Assembly (NCBI GenBank): GCA_021432635.1
Contig: MU270032.1
Location: 1,081,066 to 1,145,065, forward strand
Direction: 5' to 3'
Length of the DNA stretch: 64,000 bases
DNA from: Thozetella sp. PMI_491
Taxonomy: Eukaryota > Ascomycota > Sordariomycetes > Chaetosphaeriales > Chaetosphaeriaceae
The notes beneath the pieces were generated by a model, which saw nothing but the letters and a program-made list of their open reading frames with translations, searched no databases and was not told the origin of the DNA. Positions 34,201 through 45,783 of the stretch are shown piece after piece (within the stretch, counting starts at the first letter, position 1; every line of letters starts with the position of its first letter). Position numbers and translations under genes: made by a program.

Positions 34201-36880
34201 GACCTCGTGCGCAACCAGCTGGAACAGCTTCGGAAATACACTGGCGAGAAGCTTTCGGCGCAAAATCCAGAACTACCGGAGGGAATCCGGGAGTACCTGG
34301 ATCTGGTGCAAGCGGGAACATACCAACATTGGGTAACCGAAGAGGACATCAAGCAGAAACTCAAGAGCCATGAGAGGGCAGTCGAGAGCTACAAGGAGGC
34401 TGTAAAGAACTTCGAAGGGCTCACAGGCGTTGCAGAGAAGCAACAAGCGATCCGTGAGGCGATTAGTCAGGTCGAGAAAGTCGAACAACTTCTCGTCGAA
34501 ATGGGCGGCAAGACTTTCCAGGAACTCCATCCGGATATCAAGACCAACACGGACCGCTATCATCAAAGTACTACCCAAGCGGAGAAGAAGAAGGAGTGCT
34601 ACCAGTTTAACATTACATTCCGCAACGCTACTGACGTTACCGACATCAGGAGAGCAGCCTACCTAGAGCTGTAAGTATCCCCCTAGACGCCGTTGTTTAT
34701 CGTTCCGCTATTGACTGCTATTTACCAGGTTTGAGGCCGCCTGGGTAGGAAATTTGGACAAGATCAAGGCTCTTACTACCCAGTCTTGGGGCGATGACCA
34801 CTCTGAGCCCCCGTTGAACATCACCGTCCAAGACATGAACGGGAACCACCCCATGTCTCTGGCATTTCTTCGCGGGCACGTAGAAGTGGCGAGGGCTGTT
34901 CTGGAGATTGCCATGGCGCAATATGCTCCAGAGGAAAAGGAGCGAGTTCATTTCAGGATGCAGACATCGACCAACGATGGAGGCGGTTCAGAGGACGAGG
35001 ACGAGTACAGCGACGGGGACTCAGACGATTCCGATGGCGAGCCACGTATCGTTTCCAAGGCAGTCGACCAAAAGTTCACGATTGATAATATCGGCCAAGT
35101 GTCCATGCAGGTTAAGTCACGCACACGGCCGTCCCAGCTGCTCGAATGGGCAGTCCCCACGTTCCGGGTCGAGAACGGCAAGATCACCGAAGTCTCACAG
35201 CTCAACCTGATCCAATTCGTCTTGAGCAACGATGACCATGCTGGATTGAAGGCCCTGTTGGACATGGCAATTCACTTCGCCTCGCAGAAACTCGACGGCG
35301 ATGACGACCTGGCGAGCGGGCTCTTCTCGTTCCCTGAACATGTTTTCCTATGGGCCATCGAAAACGGCAAGACGCAGATGCTCGCTGAGATTATCAGGCG
35401 CACCGGCGCCGGATTGCCCCTGGACCACTTGGTCAAGAAGAGCGGGGTTGAAGTGAAAGAGAAGCCTCGCTATTACCAAGGCCTGACGGTCTATGGCAGG
35501 AAAAGGTCCGTCGAATCCGCTCTCTGGATAGCGGAGGCCCACTTACTGACGATCTGAACAGGAAGGATTGGGCCAATGCCGGTCGGGAACTCGTGGTCAA
35601 GTCCACGGGCACGAAAACACCGCTGCTACTCCAAGCCACGCTGAACACCAGTGTGGAGTCTGTGGAATGGCTGTTGAGCGACTCCCCTCTTCGAAACTAT
35701 CTCGAATTTGGCAATTCCAAAGCTGCCCAAAACGATTCGAGGCTAAAGCATCTGAGCCAAGGCTCCGGAGGCTTCGAGAGGGTCGTTGGCAAATGGCTTG
35801 GGGCTGAAAGTAGGTTCACATCTGGCATTGGGGAAATTTCAACTACTTACGATCGCTATAGGCGAATTGGTTATCCACTGTGCGGCGATGAATCGGCCCA
35901 CACAAGCAGCATGCCAGCTTCTCAAGTACCTTGTCCAAGCTTGCCCGGCAACCCTTGAGACCAAGAACAGCGACGGAGAAACGCCTCTCATGATAGCATG
36001 CCGATTCGGCCGCATCGACTTCGTCAAGATCCTCCTCGAAGCTGGAGCGGACCAGTCGGTCCGCAACAGGGACGGCTACAACCTTCTACACGCAGCACTT
36101 GCGGGCTGCCCGACCGCAGAACAACTCCGACCGTTGCTCGAGCTATTAGACACGGACTTGCTGGAGCATCTCTGCCTTTCTCGTTCCAATTTGTACGAAA
36201 AAGGCACCACTCCTCTGCACACCTTCATAGACACCGTCACGCGGAGCAGTAGATACGACAACGACGGACAGTGGCTCTCCGTGTTGGAACTCCTCCTTAA
36301 CCTTTCCAAGGGCTCTGAGTTGGAGATGCTGAATGGCGCCGGTGATACCTGTCTCCATACTGCCATCATGCAGCGGTCCACGCAGATGGTGCGGGCACTC
36401 CTCGACTTCAAGCCGAAGCTCCTCTACCGTGAGAATGCGGTGGGTAGGACACCAGCAGAGGTTGCCCGGGACCGCGTGACGGCCCAAAAATTCCAGGCGC
36501 CTCGAAACATAACTCTGCCCAGCAATAACTCCGTTGTCGGGCTGCTGGGGAAATCCACCCAGGACTTCGCTGCGTCTAAAGCTGCAGATAAGCCACCGAC
36601 AGAGACACAGGAGATGGCGGTCTGGCGGATTTGTCGCGAGTTTATGGCTAAGCACCCTGACAGGCGCCGACTGGTGAGCCTCAACGAAGCTAACGATATA
36701 GCGAAACGCCTCGGCGAGAAGTTCTACTCGTCAAGGTATTTTAGCGTTCAGCCGAAGTACGAGGAAGAGGAGGAGGAGAGCAACGACGAGAAACCCCCTA
36801 GCTCGGATTTCAGTGCCCGCCAAGTCAGTGCAAAATGGAGAGAGCAATGGATTTGTCCCGACTGTTTCACCCGGCATTAG
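31291..36880 (+). CDS. Large fungal ankyrin-repeat protein with nucleotidyltransferase-like N-terminus
   Basis: Exons are 31291-31968, 32034-33494, 33553-34670, 34729-35505, 35562-35809, 35862-36880 (5301 bp, 1766 residues). Introns are 52-65 bp, and the fourth has an unusual GTCCGT donor. An N-terminal region has VVAAGSSVVNCLL (137-149) and SDVDLFLYG (172-180), a GS...DhD pattern as in nucleotidyltransferase folds; this is inference. Ankyrin repeats are clear at about 533-600 (GRAPLHLAVG, GRTALHLAAERGN), near 712 (SPLHLAISGGYEQVV) and about 1460-1510 (GETPLMIACRFGR). A very acidic stretch (EEDEEDDDDDSTSD) lies near 630 and another near 33% from the C-terminus. The C-terminus has WICPDC. I recognise it as a widespread, long, conserved Pezizomycotina protein of unknown role, probably a scaffold. 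Confidence 0.92.
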
Positions 36881-37849
36881 AAGGGCTCTGTAAAGTTCCG
36901 ATATAGCAAAATTGAACACCAGAGAAGATGTTTCAACTTGGGAAAGTAGCATCATGTAGCACACTGCCATGTTCCATGTTGAGGTTTTCTTGATTGCAAA
37001 GAACCATCTAGGCCCTATCAAGTCCGTATAGCCATGACACATCTCGGAATGTATCCAGCTCGGTCGCACCTTGCGCCGTACCTAGTCTTCCTCCAAATGT
37101 GTGAACATCGCAAGGAATTAAGATGGCTTACCTCGGGCACGAGCCCGTCCCAGTACCAGCAGACGCGTCACGCCGCTTATCTACTACTAGGCAGTATCCG
37201 ATGCTATCGCGTGTGCGAACGCGGGGAAAATGCCATTTCTCGGCTGGTACGAACTACCTTTTGTAAGATCGGAAGCTATATCGGCCGAGTAAATCCATAT
37301 TGGGATGCACAATGTCCGAAATGGTATGACTGCCGTAATGGTGTACTTTATTTCGAATGGTAAGCCACCACTCCGGGCGGCTATAATTGGCCAGGAGTGC
37401 AGCATCTGCTCTGCGCTACAAGGGTTGTTAAAAATCGGGGTTGGCTTGGGTGGCTGGGTGGTACGGGGAGAAGGACAATGGGTGGCAGGGGCGAGCGAGC
37501 ACAGTACCTTGGGTACTTGTGTAGGATCCTGCCCAAGGTAAAGTCCTAATGAGGCTAGTGGCGCGCAAGAAAAATGTACTTAGGCTGCTGGGGTTGAGTA
37601 CATCCCTGGCCTCGCTGTGTTGTAATTTTCACCGTGCGAGATTGTTCGTACCTAACTTAAATTACCCCATTAGCTACGAACCGTCTCTGGACCCGACTCG
37701 ATTTCGACGGGGTCCAGTTCCGCGTAAGCAAGGATGTGTGCTTGGTACTACATAAAAAGTCGAGACAAAACACAGACAGAGATCCCTGGGCTTGGGACGA
37801 GCGCGAATCTCCTCCGTCTTCCTTGTACATCGAGATTATTCAGCGGATC
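36881..37849. other. Intergenic, no supported gene
   Basis: About 970 bp between two plus-strand genes. ORFs at 37034-37363 and 37549-37755 show no domain. A G/T-rich patch lies at 37437-37500. The carboxypeptidase promoter should be here. Confidence 0.45.
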
Positions 37850-39871
37850 ATGAAGATGAGGACGAGATGCTGGCAGCTCCTCTTACTAGAGAGCGTAGCA
37901 GCCTTCCTCGTCACACAACCCCATTCCCTCCCAGGCAGCTATAGGCCATGGAGCCCAAGGCTTGCCTCGAATCCGCGCGATCCCTACGCCACACCCAAAT
38001 ACACGCTCCGGGAGCAGTCGGCCGCTATATGCGATGCCGGCAGCCGTTCATGGGCCGGCACAGTCGCGGTCGGCGAAGGGAAGTCTGCCTTCTTCTGTTC
38101 GTCGAGCCTCCCTCCTGATTTCCACCCTGGCGCCTTCTGACTCGAAACGGCGACATTCAAGGGTACTTTGAGAGCAGGCGTGCGCCAGAAACCGACCCAG
38201 TGATCCTCTGGATGAGCGGGTAAGTCTTCCCTCGGATCCTGTTCTGCAGGAAGATGTGGGATGTGTGACTGAACTTCTCTGTAGCGGCCCAGGTGCGACG
38301 GGTGAGCTGGGCCTCTTCAACGGCATCGGGCCCTGCGCCGTGAACCAGGACGGCAATTCCACCCGGAGGGAAGATTTCTCGTGGATCGACACAGCAAATG
38401 TCATCTTCATTGAGTAAGTTACCTCATCTTATGTGTATCGCATGGCCGCCGTAGCAGTGACGTCGTCGTGGCCCTCGGTCCTTCGTCGCGTCGGAGCAGG
38501 GATAAAGAGGAAGGGGGTGCGGCAGGTCTGGAACCAGCTATACAAGACCAACTCCTTACTCTCGGTTTTTACCCTAGTCAACCTGCGGGCATCGGCTTTG
38601 GCACCATCGCCAACCGTTCTCAGTTTGCTGTTGACCTCCATCAGGGAGGGCGGGAGCTCTACGCCTTCCTCGACGTTTTCACAGCCGACATCTTCCCGAA
38701 CCTGGCATCGCATGCCTGGCACTTAGCTGGCGAGTCCATGGGTGGGCACTATGTGACAGGGTACACGCATTACCTTATCAACCAGCAACGCGAAAGGGGA
38801 TCCAAGGGCCTCCCGATCAGCATCCACTCCGTCATAGCCGTCGACGCATACATCGACGTGACTCGAGAGTCGACTGGGTTCTACGATTTCTTTTGCTTAG
38901 ATTGGGACCACACCGGTCGTCTCCCTTTGATGAACGAGACCGCCTGTGAGGAGATGGGGGCTGGGGTTCCCGAGTGCGAAAGGTTGGGGGCGATGTGCAG
39001 GGCTACATACGACATAAAAGTCTGCGACGCGGCAGCAGATGTCTGCCAGTCAACGGTTGGCAAGTACTTCTGGGGTGGCGTAGTTCCTGGGGGGTGGAAT
39101 CCATACGATAGTGAGTACCTTGCATGCCGATGGCCCTAGCCTGCTTGCCCTTCCCCGTCCGCAGAACCGCGCTCCGTACAGAAGCCGGCATCCAAGCTCC
39201 TCCGATTATGCGACGAGAGCTAACCGAGCGCCGTGTGGATAGGCCGGGTTCCTTGTGTCGAGCCTCCCCTCTGCAGCGACCTCGGGGGTGGACCGCCTCT
39301 GCGGTTCCTTAATCAGCCATGGGTCCAGCAGAGCCTGATTGGCAAATCTGGAATCGATTTTGAACTTATCGACTTTGATCTGAACCACCGGTGGTCGGAT
39401 GGTGGACATATGCAGCTGCCCGTCACGCGGGAGCTGACCTGGCTCCTCGACCAGACGGACATACCTTTTCTGTTTATCAACGGGAATAACGACATCATCA
39501 TGTAAGTCTCCCTCTCTAGTACGTAGGGAGCGGGCTACAGGTGTAACAGGTGCTGTAGAAATACTCCTGGGCAGATACGCATGCTCGACGAGCAGCCGTG
39601 GAAGGGCCAAGCTTGGTTCCGAGCCCAGGTCTTCCAGGACTGGTTCTACAGACATGGGGAGCTGGTGATGCAGGGGGAAAGCCGACGCTCCGGTGCTATC
39701 AAAGGAGGCAAATGGAAGGGATCGAAGCGCCTCAGCATTTTTACCGTCGAGGAGGCCGGGCACACGTCACCCTTCGACCAGCCCGAAGCCGTGGGCGCCA
39801 TAATTCGCTCGTGGCTCAGGCCTGGTACTGAAAGACCGGCCACGGCAGCGAGTCATCCGGATGACTTGTAA
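37850..39871 (+). CDS. Secreted serine carboxypeptidase (peptidase family S10)
   Basis: Removes C-terminal amino acids from peptides in the vacuole or outside the cell. Exons are 37850-38096, 38162-38219, 38285-38413, 38578-39110, 39243-39501 and 39559-39871 (1539 bp, 512 residues). Introns are 57-164 bp; the first has an atypical GTTCGT donor. A hydrophobic leader (WQLLLLESVAAFLV) suggests secretion. Family motifs in order: FFWYFESR, ILWMSGGPG (oxyanion region), VIFIDQPAGIGF, the nucleophile GESMGGHY, the catalytic Asp in FINGNND, and the catalytic His in EEAGHTSPFDQPEA. The triad is complete, though GESMGG departs from the more usual GESYAG/GESYGG and AGHTSP from AGHMVP. No intact single ORF covers more than part of it, so it is easily missed. 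Confidence 0.9.
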
Positions 39872-40703
39872 CTGGATGCCAACGCTGCAGCATACCACGC
39901 CGAAATTCCCTTGCTATAAGTACTCCCACGCAACTCAAGCTAGATTATAGCGGCCTTTGTCTGCCTTTCCCTCGTTTCGTTTCGTAGACCAGAAGCTTGG
40001 GTCTCTTCTGGTCGCTTATAGCGTTGTGCGACCCAATGCATGTCGTGCTGTAGCACTGGCGCAACCGAATTTTTTCCATTATTTTTTTTTCCCAGGATGA
40101 CCGGCTAATGAGCACAACCTCGTGGGAATCCATAAGAACAGGTGCGCCACTGATTTGCGGTTTGGGCTAGCATAGCTCTGCAAAGAGGGGCTGTCAGAAG
40201 GGGGCAAAGTAATTCCACGAATAGGCTAAAAGATTCTTGGCAGGGACATTGGAACAACCCCGCTAATTGCGCGTCTGATGAGCCCAGCTCAGCACGCGCC
40301 CTGCTTAAGCGGCGCCGACCACCCGGACCGCCCCAGGCTATTCGATTGCTCTGTGGAGCTGGTCCTTCTGCTTCTGTCAATGCCCCTAAACCCCCAGAAA
40401 CCATTAGTCCCAATTGACCACCCCGGCCAGGATCAACCCCAAGAAATCATGGCCCCTGAGTGGTGGGCTCTTGTCATAAAATCTTCCATCTCGAACGCAC
40501 GGACCAGGGTGTATTGAGGCTCGACCCGACGATATAAGGGTCTGCTAGCTAGGTCGGGGAGGGCACGAGTCTGTCCTTCGTAGTAGGGTTGCATCTCGGG
40601 GAACAGCTCGGCGCGCACCGAACGTGAAGTAGCAAGCAGAGCCCACGTTACGTCATACGTCATCCCAGGCAGACCGCGACAGGAGCTGCCGATCAGCCCA
40701 AGG
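39872..40703. other. Intergenic, upstream of the polygalacturonase
   Basis: About 830 bp between two plus-strand genes. ORFs here are antisense or short and lack motifs. A T-rich run lies at 40081-40090. It should hold the GH28 promoter. Confidence 0.45.
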
Positions 40704-42338
40704 ATGAGACCCGCCATTACCTTCACGCTGCTGTCCTCGGTGGCCACGGCGCTTGCAGCATGCATCTCGCGTAGGCCCACGCTCAGCCCCATGCCCTACA
40801 GCCCTCGGGTGCCGTTCCCCAGCCCTCCGAAGCGAGAGAAAGTATGCGTCGTGCCGACTCACGGCGACGGGGTGACGGACGACTCAGAATACATCCTGTC
40901 CACCTTCCATGCGTGTAACAACGGCGGCCATGTCGTCTTCTCGCGCGGTCAGACTTATACCATTGGCACCGCCATGGACTGGACCTTCCTGAAGCACATC
41001 GACATCGGTATGGCCAACTTTGACCGCTCAGGGACGGCAAGCTAACGGAGTGGGGCAACTAGATATTCAGGGCGAGATTCTCTTCACCAACGACACCACA
41101 TATTGGCAGGCAAACTCCTTCAGGTTCATTTTCCAGAACGTTACCTCCTTCTTCAAGTTGGGCGGCGAGGACGTCTGGATTTATGGAGGTATGCCCATCC
41201 CGGGACCATCGATCTTGCTTCTTGCGTTGTCTGGTGCTGACAGCCACCGTTAGGCGGCACTCTCAACGGCAACGGCCAGATCTGGTACGACACATACGCG
41301 GCCGACATTTACACCCTTCGGCCCGTCCTGGTCGGTGTCGACGGTCTCAAGGATAGCGTTGTCTCGGACCTGGTGCTTCGCTATAGCCCGCAGTACTATC
41401 ACTTCGTCGCCAATGCCAGCAACGTGGTTTTTAACAATATCAATATTGCCGGCGCTAGCCGGAGCAAAAACACGGCAAAGAACACCGATGGGTGGGACAC
41501 ATACCGCAGTACCGACGTCACGATCATGAACTCTGTCATTAACAATGGAGACGGTTAGTCGCTTCCCCTCCAATGCACGTGCGTCGCGGAAAGATCAGGG
41601 AGCTAGAATGTTTGGTGGGGGTTGTTGGAGAATAGGAGAAATAGCCCTAGACCCGAGCTCTACGCCCTGAGTTGCTATATGTCCTCCGCGGCCATGATAT
41701 GTGGAGAATTGTCTGGGGGAATCTCACATTTCACTAACCACCATCTTCTCGCAGATTGCGTGTCCTTCAAGCCCAACAGCACGGACATCCTCGTGCAGTC
41801 TCTTTGGTGCAACGGCTCCCATGGTATCAGTGTTGGCTCGCTTGGACAGTATGTGGGCCAGTATGACATTGTCTCGTCCGTGATGGCATCCAATATCAGC
41901 ATGCACAACGCCAGTGATGGCGCGAGAATCAAGGTGTGGCCAAACACACCCTCTGCGCTATCCGGCGACCTACAAGGAGGTGGTGGGAAGGGCATGGTGC
42001 GGAACATTACATTCGAAGACTTCACCATCGACAACGTCGATTATGCCATTGAGATTACGCAATGCTACGGCCAGAGCAACCTCACACTCTGCCAACAGTA
42101 TCCCAGCCCTCTAACCATTGAGAATATCATCTTCCGGCGTTTCACCGGGAAGACGAGCACGAAGTATCAGCCGCTGATAGGCGCCTTTGCCTGCAGCAGC
42201 TCTACAGTATGCGGCAATATCACAGCCAGCGGGATCGATGTCTTGAGCCCTGCTGGGGGCAACCAAGCCTATTGCCTCAACCAGAACCCGGCGACCCTGG
42301 ATGTCACATGTACGGATACATACAAGGGGTTCAATTAG
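40704..42338 (+). CDS. Secreted exo-polygalacturonase (GH28)
   Basis: Cleaves galacturonic acid from pectin ends. Exons are 40704-41007, 41063-41188, 41254-41553 and 41755-42338 (1314 bp, 437 residues). Introns are 55, 65 and 201 bp; the last is long for this window and has a CACTAACC branch. The leader [18 protein letters not shown] is a signal peptide. GH28 catalytic motifs are all there: NTDGWD, then GDDCVSFK (the second Asp pair spans the last intron), then [14 protein letters not shown] with the catalytic His, then ARIKVWP. The [11 protein letters not shown] and [10 protein letters not shown] forms are typical of exo-acting enzymes. Several N-glycosylation sites are visible. The enzyme points to growth on plant material. 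Confidence 0.95.
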
Positions 42339-44500
42339 GCTGCCATGTGTACGATAGTCCGCCAGTACAGTTAGCGTGTAGCTCAAGGTCTCACCTGTCC
42401 CGTTATCCCATGTGGAGGTATTGCCATCTAATGATTTTGTACTCGTCCTCTTCGCTCGGGCTCCAATAGCTCCTCCACGCAATATCGCCGCGGCGAGTAG
42501 TGTACAAAATGGTCCAGGTTTTTTGCCTGCAGGGCAAGATCCGGAGCCTTCCGCCAGTATATCTCTGCACGAGGGTGGGCATGCGGAAACCCGGTTAGTT
42601 TGTGTATATTATGGTAAGCCTGCAGCAGATTGCAAGTTTTGGCGTTATGTCTGTGAAAAAAGCGGTGTGCGCTGCCCATTTTTGCAGCCTCTCTTCGGCT
42701 AGATGACCGTCAGTTCTGGTAGTGGTGCCCCTAATCATGAGTACGAGCCCCGGACGGCTGGGTGAGGGTTTACTTGCATTAGGAAATGCAATGCATGAGG
42801 CAGGTATCACAGGTAAAATTGACCACGGATTGACTGAATTTCCCTTGGGTGGCTGACTGAAGAAGCTGGGCGAGCGATGCGCCGATGTTGGGAGACCAGC
42901 TGTGACGACCTCCGTGATGAAACGCAAGCCTCGCGCCATCGAATCACCCATTTACGCCGCCCGGCCATCCATGTCACCAGGACCATAGCCACAGGCCACA
43001 ATCCTGCATCTCCGTCAGCCCGAGGAGTGTGTGAGAACAAGGCCATGATAACGCAGAACACAGCAGCCAAGAGCTCAATCAACTTCCACTCACCTACCCA
43101 CGTATCTATTGTATATATGCACATGAAGTCTAAGCGAAACAGCAACAGATTGGTTCACAAAAGCGCATGCACATAGCTCGTCGTGTTGGATCCACAGCGT
43201 CGGGTGCCTGATCTCGGAGACTTTTATCGAGGGGGTTATATGGGCCGAGTATAGCTGACCTCCTTTGCCTCCGGGTGTCCTTGCGCATTTGCTTCTTGTC
43301 GATTCTACAATATAGTGCCATCGAGACATCCGAAGGATGGTTGAGCAGGGGCAAATTAGCATGGTCCCCTCAGAGGTGAAACGGAAGGCATTCTGCCCCC
43401 TCTCTTATCTGGAGCAAATGAGGCTCGGCAGGAACTCGGCCGATATATTTTCACGCCTTGTGTACATCCGTAGCCAAGATGCCATCATGTCGCCAAGGCG
43501 GGTTCCTCGAGGAAAAGACGAACACGCAGCTTACATGTCTAATGTGTTGCTTCCTCGCCATTCTCACTGTTGTATTCACTCACAGGCCTACGACTTCGGG
43601 GCACGCCTAGCTATTCCTTCTCTCGTCAGTAGAAACCGCACTGAGTAGACTATCGTGCAACTCGATGCACCTCCTTTCTCCAAGACTAACTCCAGCAGCT
43701 TTGACACGTGCATGTTTAGCCGCATTGGCCCAGCAATGGGAGCTTGATCCCCTGGCTACCTAAATATCGCCAAACTGCCCATCATCTTCTTCAGCCAGGG
43801 AAGCGCAGGGGGGCGCTGCAGCGTTGCGGTACGAGGCGGGTCCTGGCTTGCTACTAGTCGCGTATACGTGCCCCGAGCGGTGGATCCACAACACAGCCCG
43901 GCCATGTCAAGGAGATACCTGGATGATGGGTGGCCTAAAATGGGTAGGTAGAGACAAGAAGGCTTGTAAGGCGCTGTCCGGGCCGAGCCTGAATCAGGGT
44001 GGTCGCAAACGACTGCAGGAAGCAAATATTCACGCTGCCAGCAGGGTATCATGCGAGAATGCGGCTCATGGATCACGCAGGGGAGAGCCAGAAGCACGGG
44101 AGACGAGAATACATACCTCGTCTCTGGGCTGTACAGCACATTTCACAAGCAGCAAGGTCCAAGGCAGGCCGAGATTGAGTGATAATGTGTAGGATGGCTT
44201 CCTCGGCAGGTAGCTGGCTGGACGTCAGACAGCTATCTGGCAGGGAAGGCTCCGGTGGAGCAAATAGGACGCAAGCGGAATGTGGAAAACGGATCAGCCG
44301 TGCATATATCTACCCAGGGAGAAAAAAAAAAACTTTTAAAAAAAAGGTATAGATAGAAAATATCTATATACAAGCAACTTTTTACTTTAGGAACCCCGAG
44401 TTCAACACAACATAAAGCTCCGTACAAACTCGGGGGAGGCGTACGGCAGAGCCAGATTTTCAGTATATTATCCAGCCTTATTTTTACAGGCAAAATATAC
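42339..44500. other. Intergenic transition between gene space and the AT-rich block
   Basis: No gene can be supported. A minus-strand ORF at 42807-43145 has one hydrophobic stretch but no family resemblance. The base texture is still normal to about 44.2 kb. At 44324-44345 there are A-rich runs (A10, then A8), after which AT-rich, TpA-rich sequence begins. Confidence 0.45.
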
Positions 44501-44553
44501 ATAGCTAGTGCAGGTAGCTATAAAAGCCTTTTACACTCTGCTGATACAACGTA

Positions 44554-44621
44554 GATTCGAACACAGCCCCTCTTCCTACTTTGCAGCAGGCCCTTAATTC
44601 TAACGTAGTACAACTACACCA
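44554..44621 (-). mobile_element. tRNA-like Pol III promoter pair, candidate SINE head
   Basis: On the minus strand, TGGTGTAGTTG (44611-44621) fits the Pol III box A consensus TRGYNNARNNG and GTTCGAATC (44554-44562) fits box B GWTCRANNC, in the right order with about 48 bp between them. The flanks do not form a tRNA acceptor stem, and the T-stem is poorly paired, so a working tRNA is unlikely. A tRNA-derived SINE or decayed tRNA fits better. It sits right at the edge of the AT-rich block. Both motifs are degenerate, so chance is possible. Confidence 0.35.
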
Positions 44622-45762
44622 GGTCACCAAGTAAAAAGTAATCTTAATTTTTACTTCCCTTGTCTTGTTTATAATTACTTCCCCTGGCCTAGGAATCATA
44701 CAAACCCTGGTTGTCAGCTATAGGAAATTAGCTCTAATATAATTAGTTGTTAAGCAAGCCCCACTTATACAGGCCTTAGCGAGGTAAAGTAACTCTAGGA
44801 TTTCTCTCGTATAGATTTAAATCTAGAAAATTCTTAAAAGCTTAGAATTTAATATTTAAGCTTATTTTTATCCTTTCTATCTCCTATATTTTTTTAAAGG
44901 TGTTTTTTAAATAGGAAGTCTATAAGCTCTACCCCCCTTTTTTCTACAAGCTCTACCCCCTGTTTTTATAGATTTTAGCGTCGCACGGGCTAATTTTCTA
45001 CGAGCTTTACTACAGCTTGTCGGGAAATTACTGATAGGGTTTTTGTGCTGGTTGTAAGTCTGTGCTGTGAGAATGTTTATTATATATGTGGATGGCCTGC
45101 TGCTGGCCCTGGTATCCTTGATCTAGCTATTATCCCTATAGTTATACCTAGGTTAATCCTCCTAAGCTTAAATAATTCTAACTATTAGGCAGAGGTAGTA
45201 TTTCTTCTCATGCTTTATATTGGCGATTAAGTGGTTTAGAGCGACTAACTCTGGTGGAGCGGGACTGGCACCGAGGCTGGTGTAGCGGTCTACCTGGTTA
45301 TATAGGTAGCTTGCGATGTTGAAGATGGGTTATATTGTCTAGCTATGTGTTTCTATCCTGGCTTACTATTAGTATATTACCTCTACCTGTAGCGGTATTT
45401 TCCTGCTCGCTATATACGTGCTGCTTCTTTGTGCCTCTTTAGTCGCTACTATCTATTATACAGCAGATACCCTCTAGTTACAAGTTAAGTAGAAGTGTGT
45501 CGAGCGCGATCAGGCGTTATAGACTGCTATGTGCCATCTGTTCCAGGTGTATAATACCCTCTTTTATTGCCTTTATTATAGTATTTAAGTAACTATTAGA
45601 GATCTCCTTTAGTATGTTATAGGTGTTGTTTTAGACGTGGATGCTGTGGTAGTACTGACTAAAGCCTGTTAGAGGTCCTTAAGGGATGGGGTAGTGTTAG
45701 TAGGTGTATTAATAGTGCTGTGCTTTAGGGTATTTAGTGGCTAGCCTGCTGTTTAGTATCTA

Positions 45763-45783
45763 GGGGGGGGGGGGGGGGGGGGG
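45763..45783. repeat. G21 homopolymer
   Basis: An uninterrupted run of about 21 G. Shorter G runs occur near 57641-57651 and 59757-59766. Such tracts can form G-quadruplexes and are often misassembled in length. Confidence 0.85.

Noticed and set aside
37034-37363. 109-codon plus-strand ORF between ankyrin and carboxypeptidase genes
   Set aside because: No recognisable motif, and it lies in the downstream region of the ankyrin gene.
42807-43145. Minus-strand 112-codon ORF with a hydrophobic stretch (possible membrane protein)
   Set aside because: Only one hydrophobic patch, no family resemblance, and poor coding texture.
44554-44621. Functional tRNA gene on the minus strand
   Set aside because: Boxes A and B fit, but the acceptor stem does not pair and the T-stem is weak, so I list it only as a SINE-like candidate.
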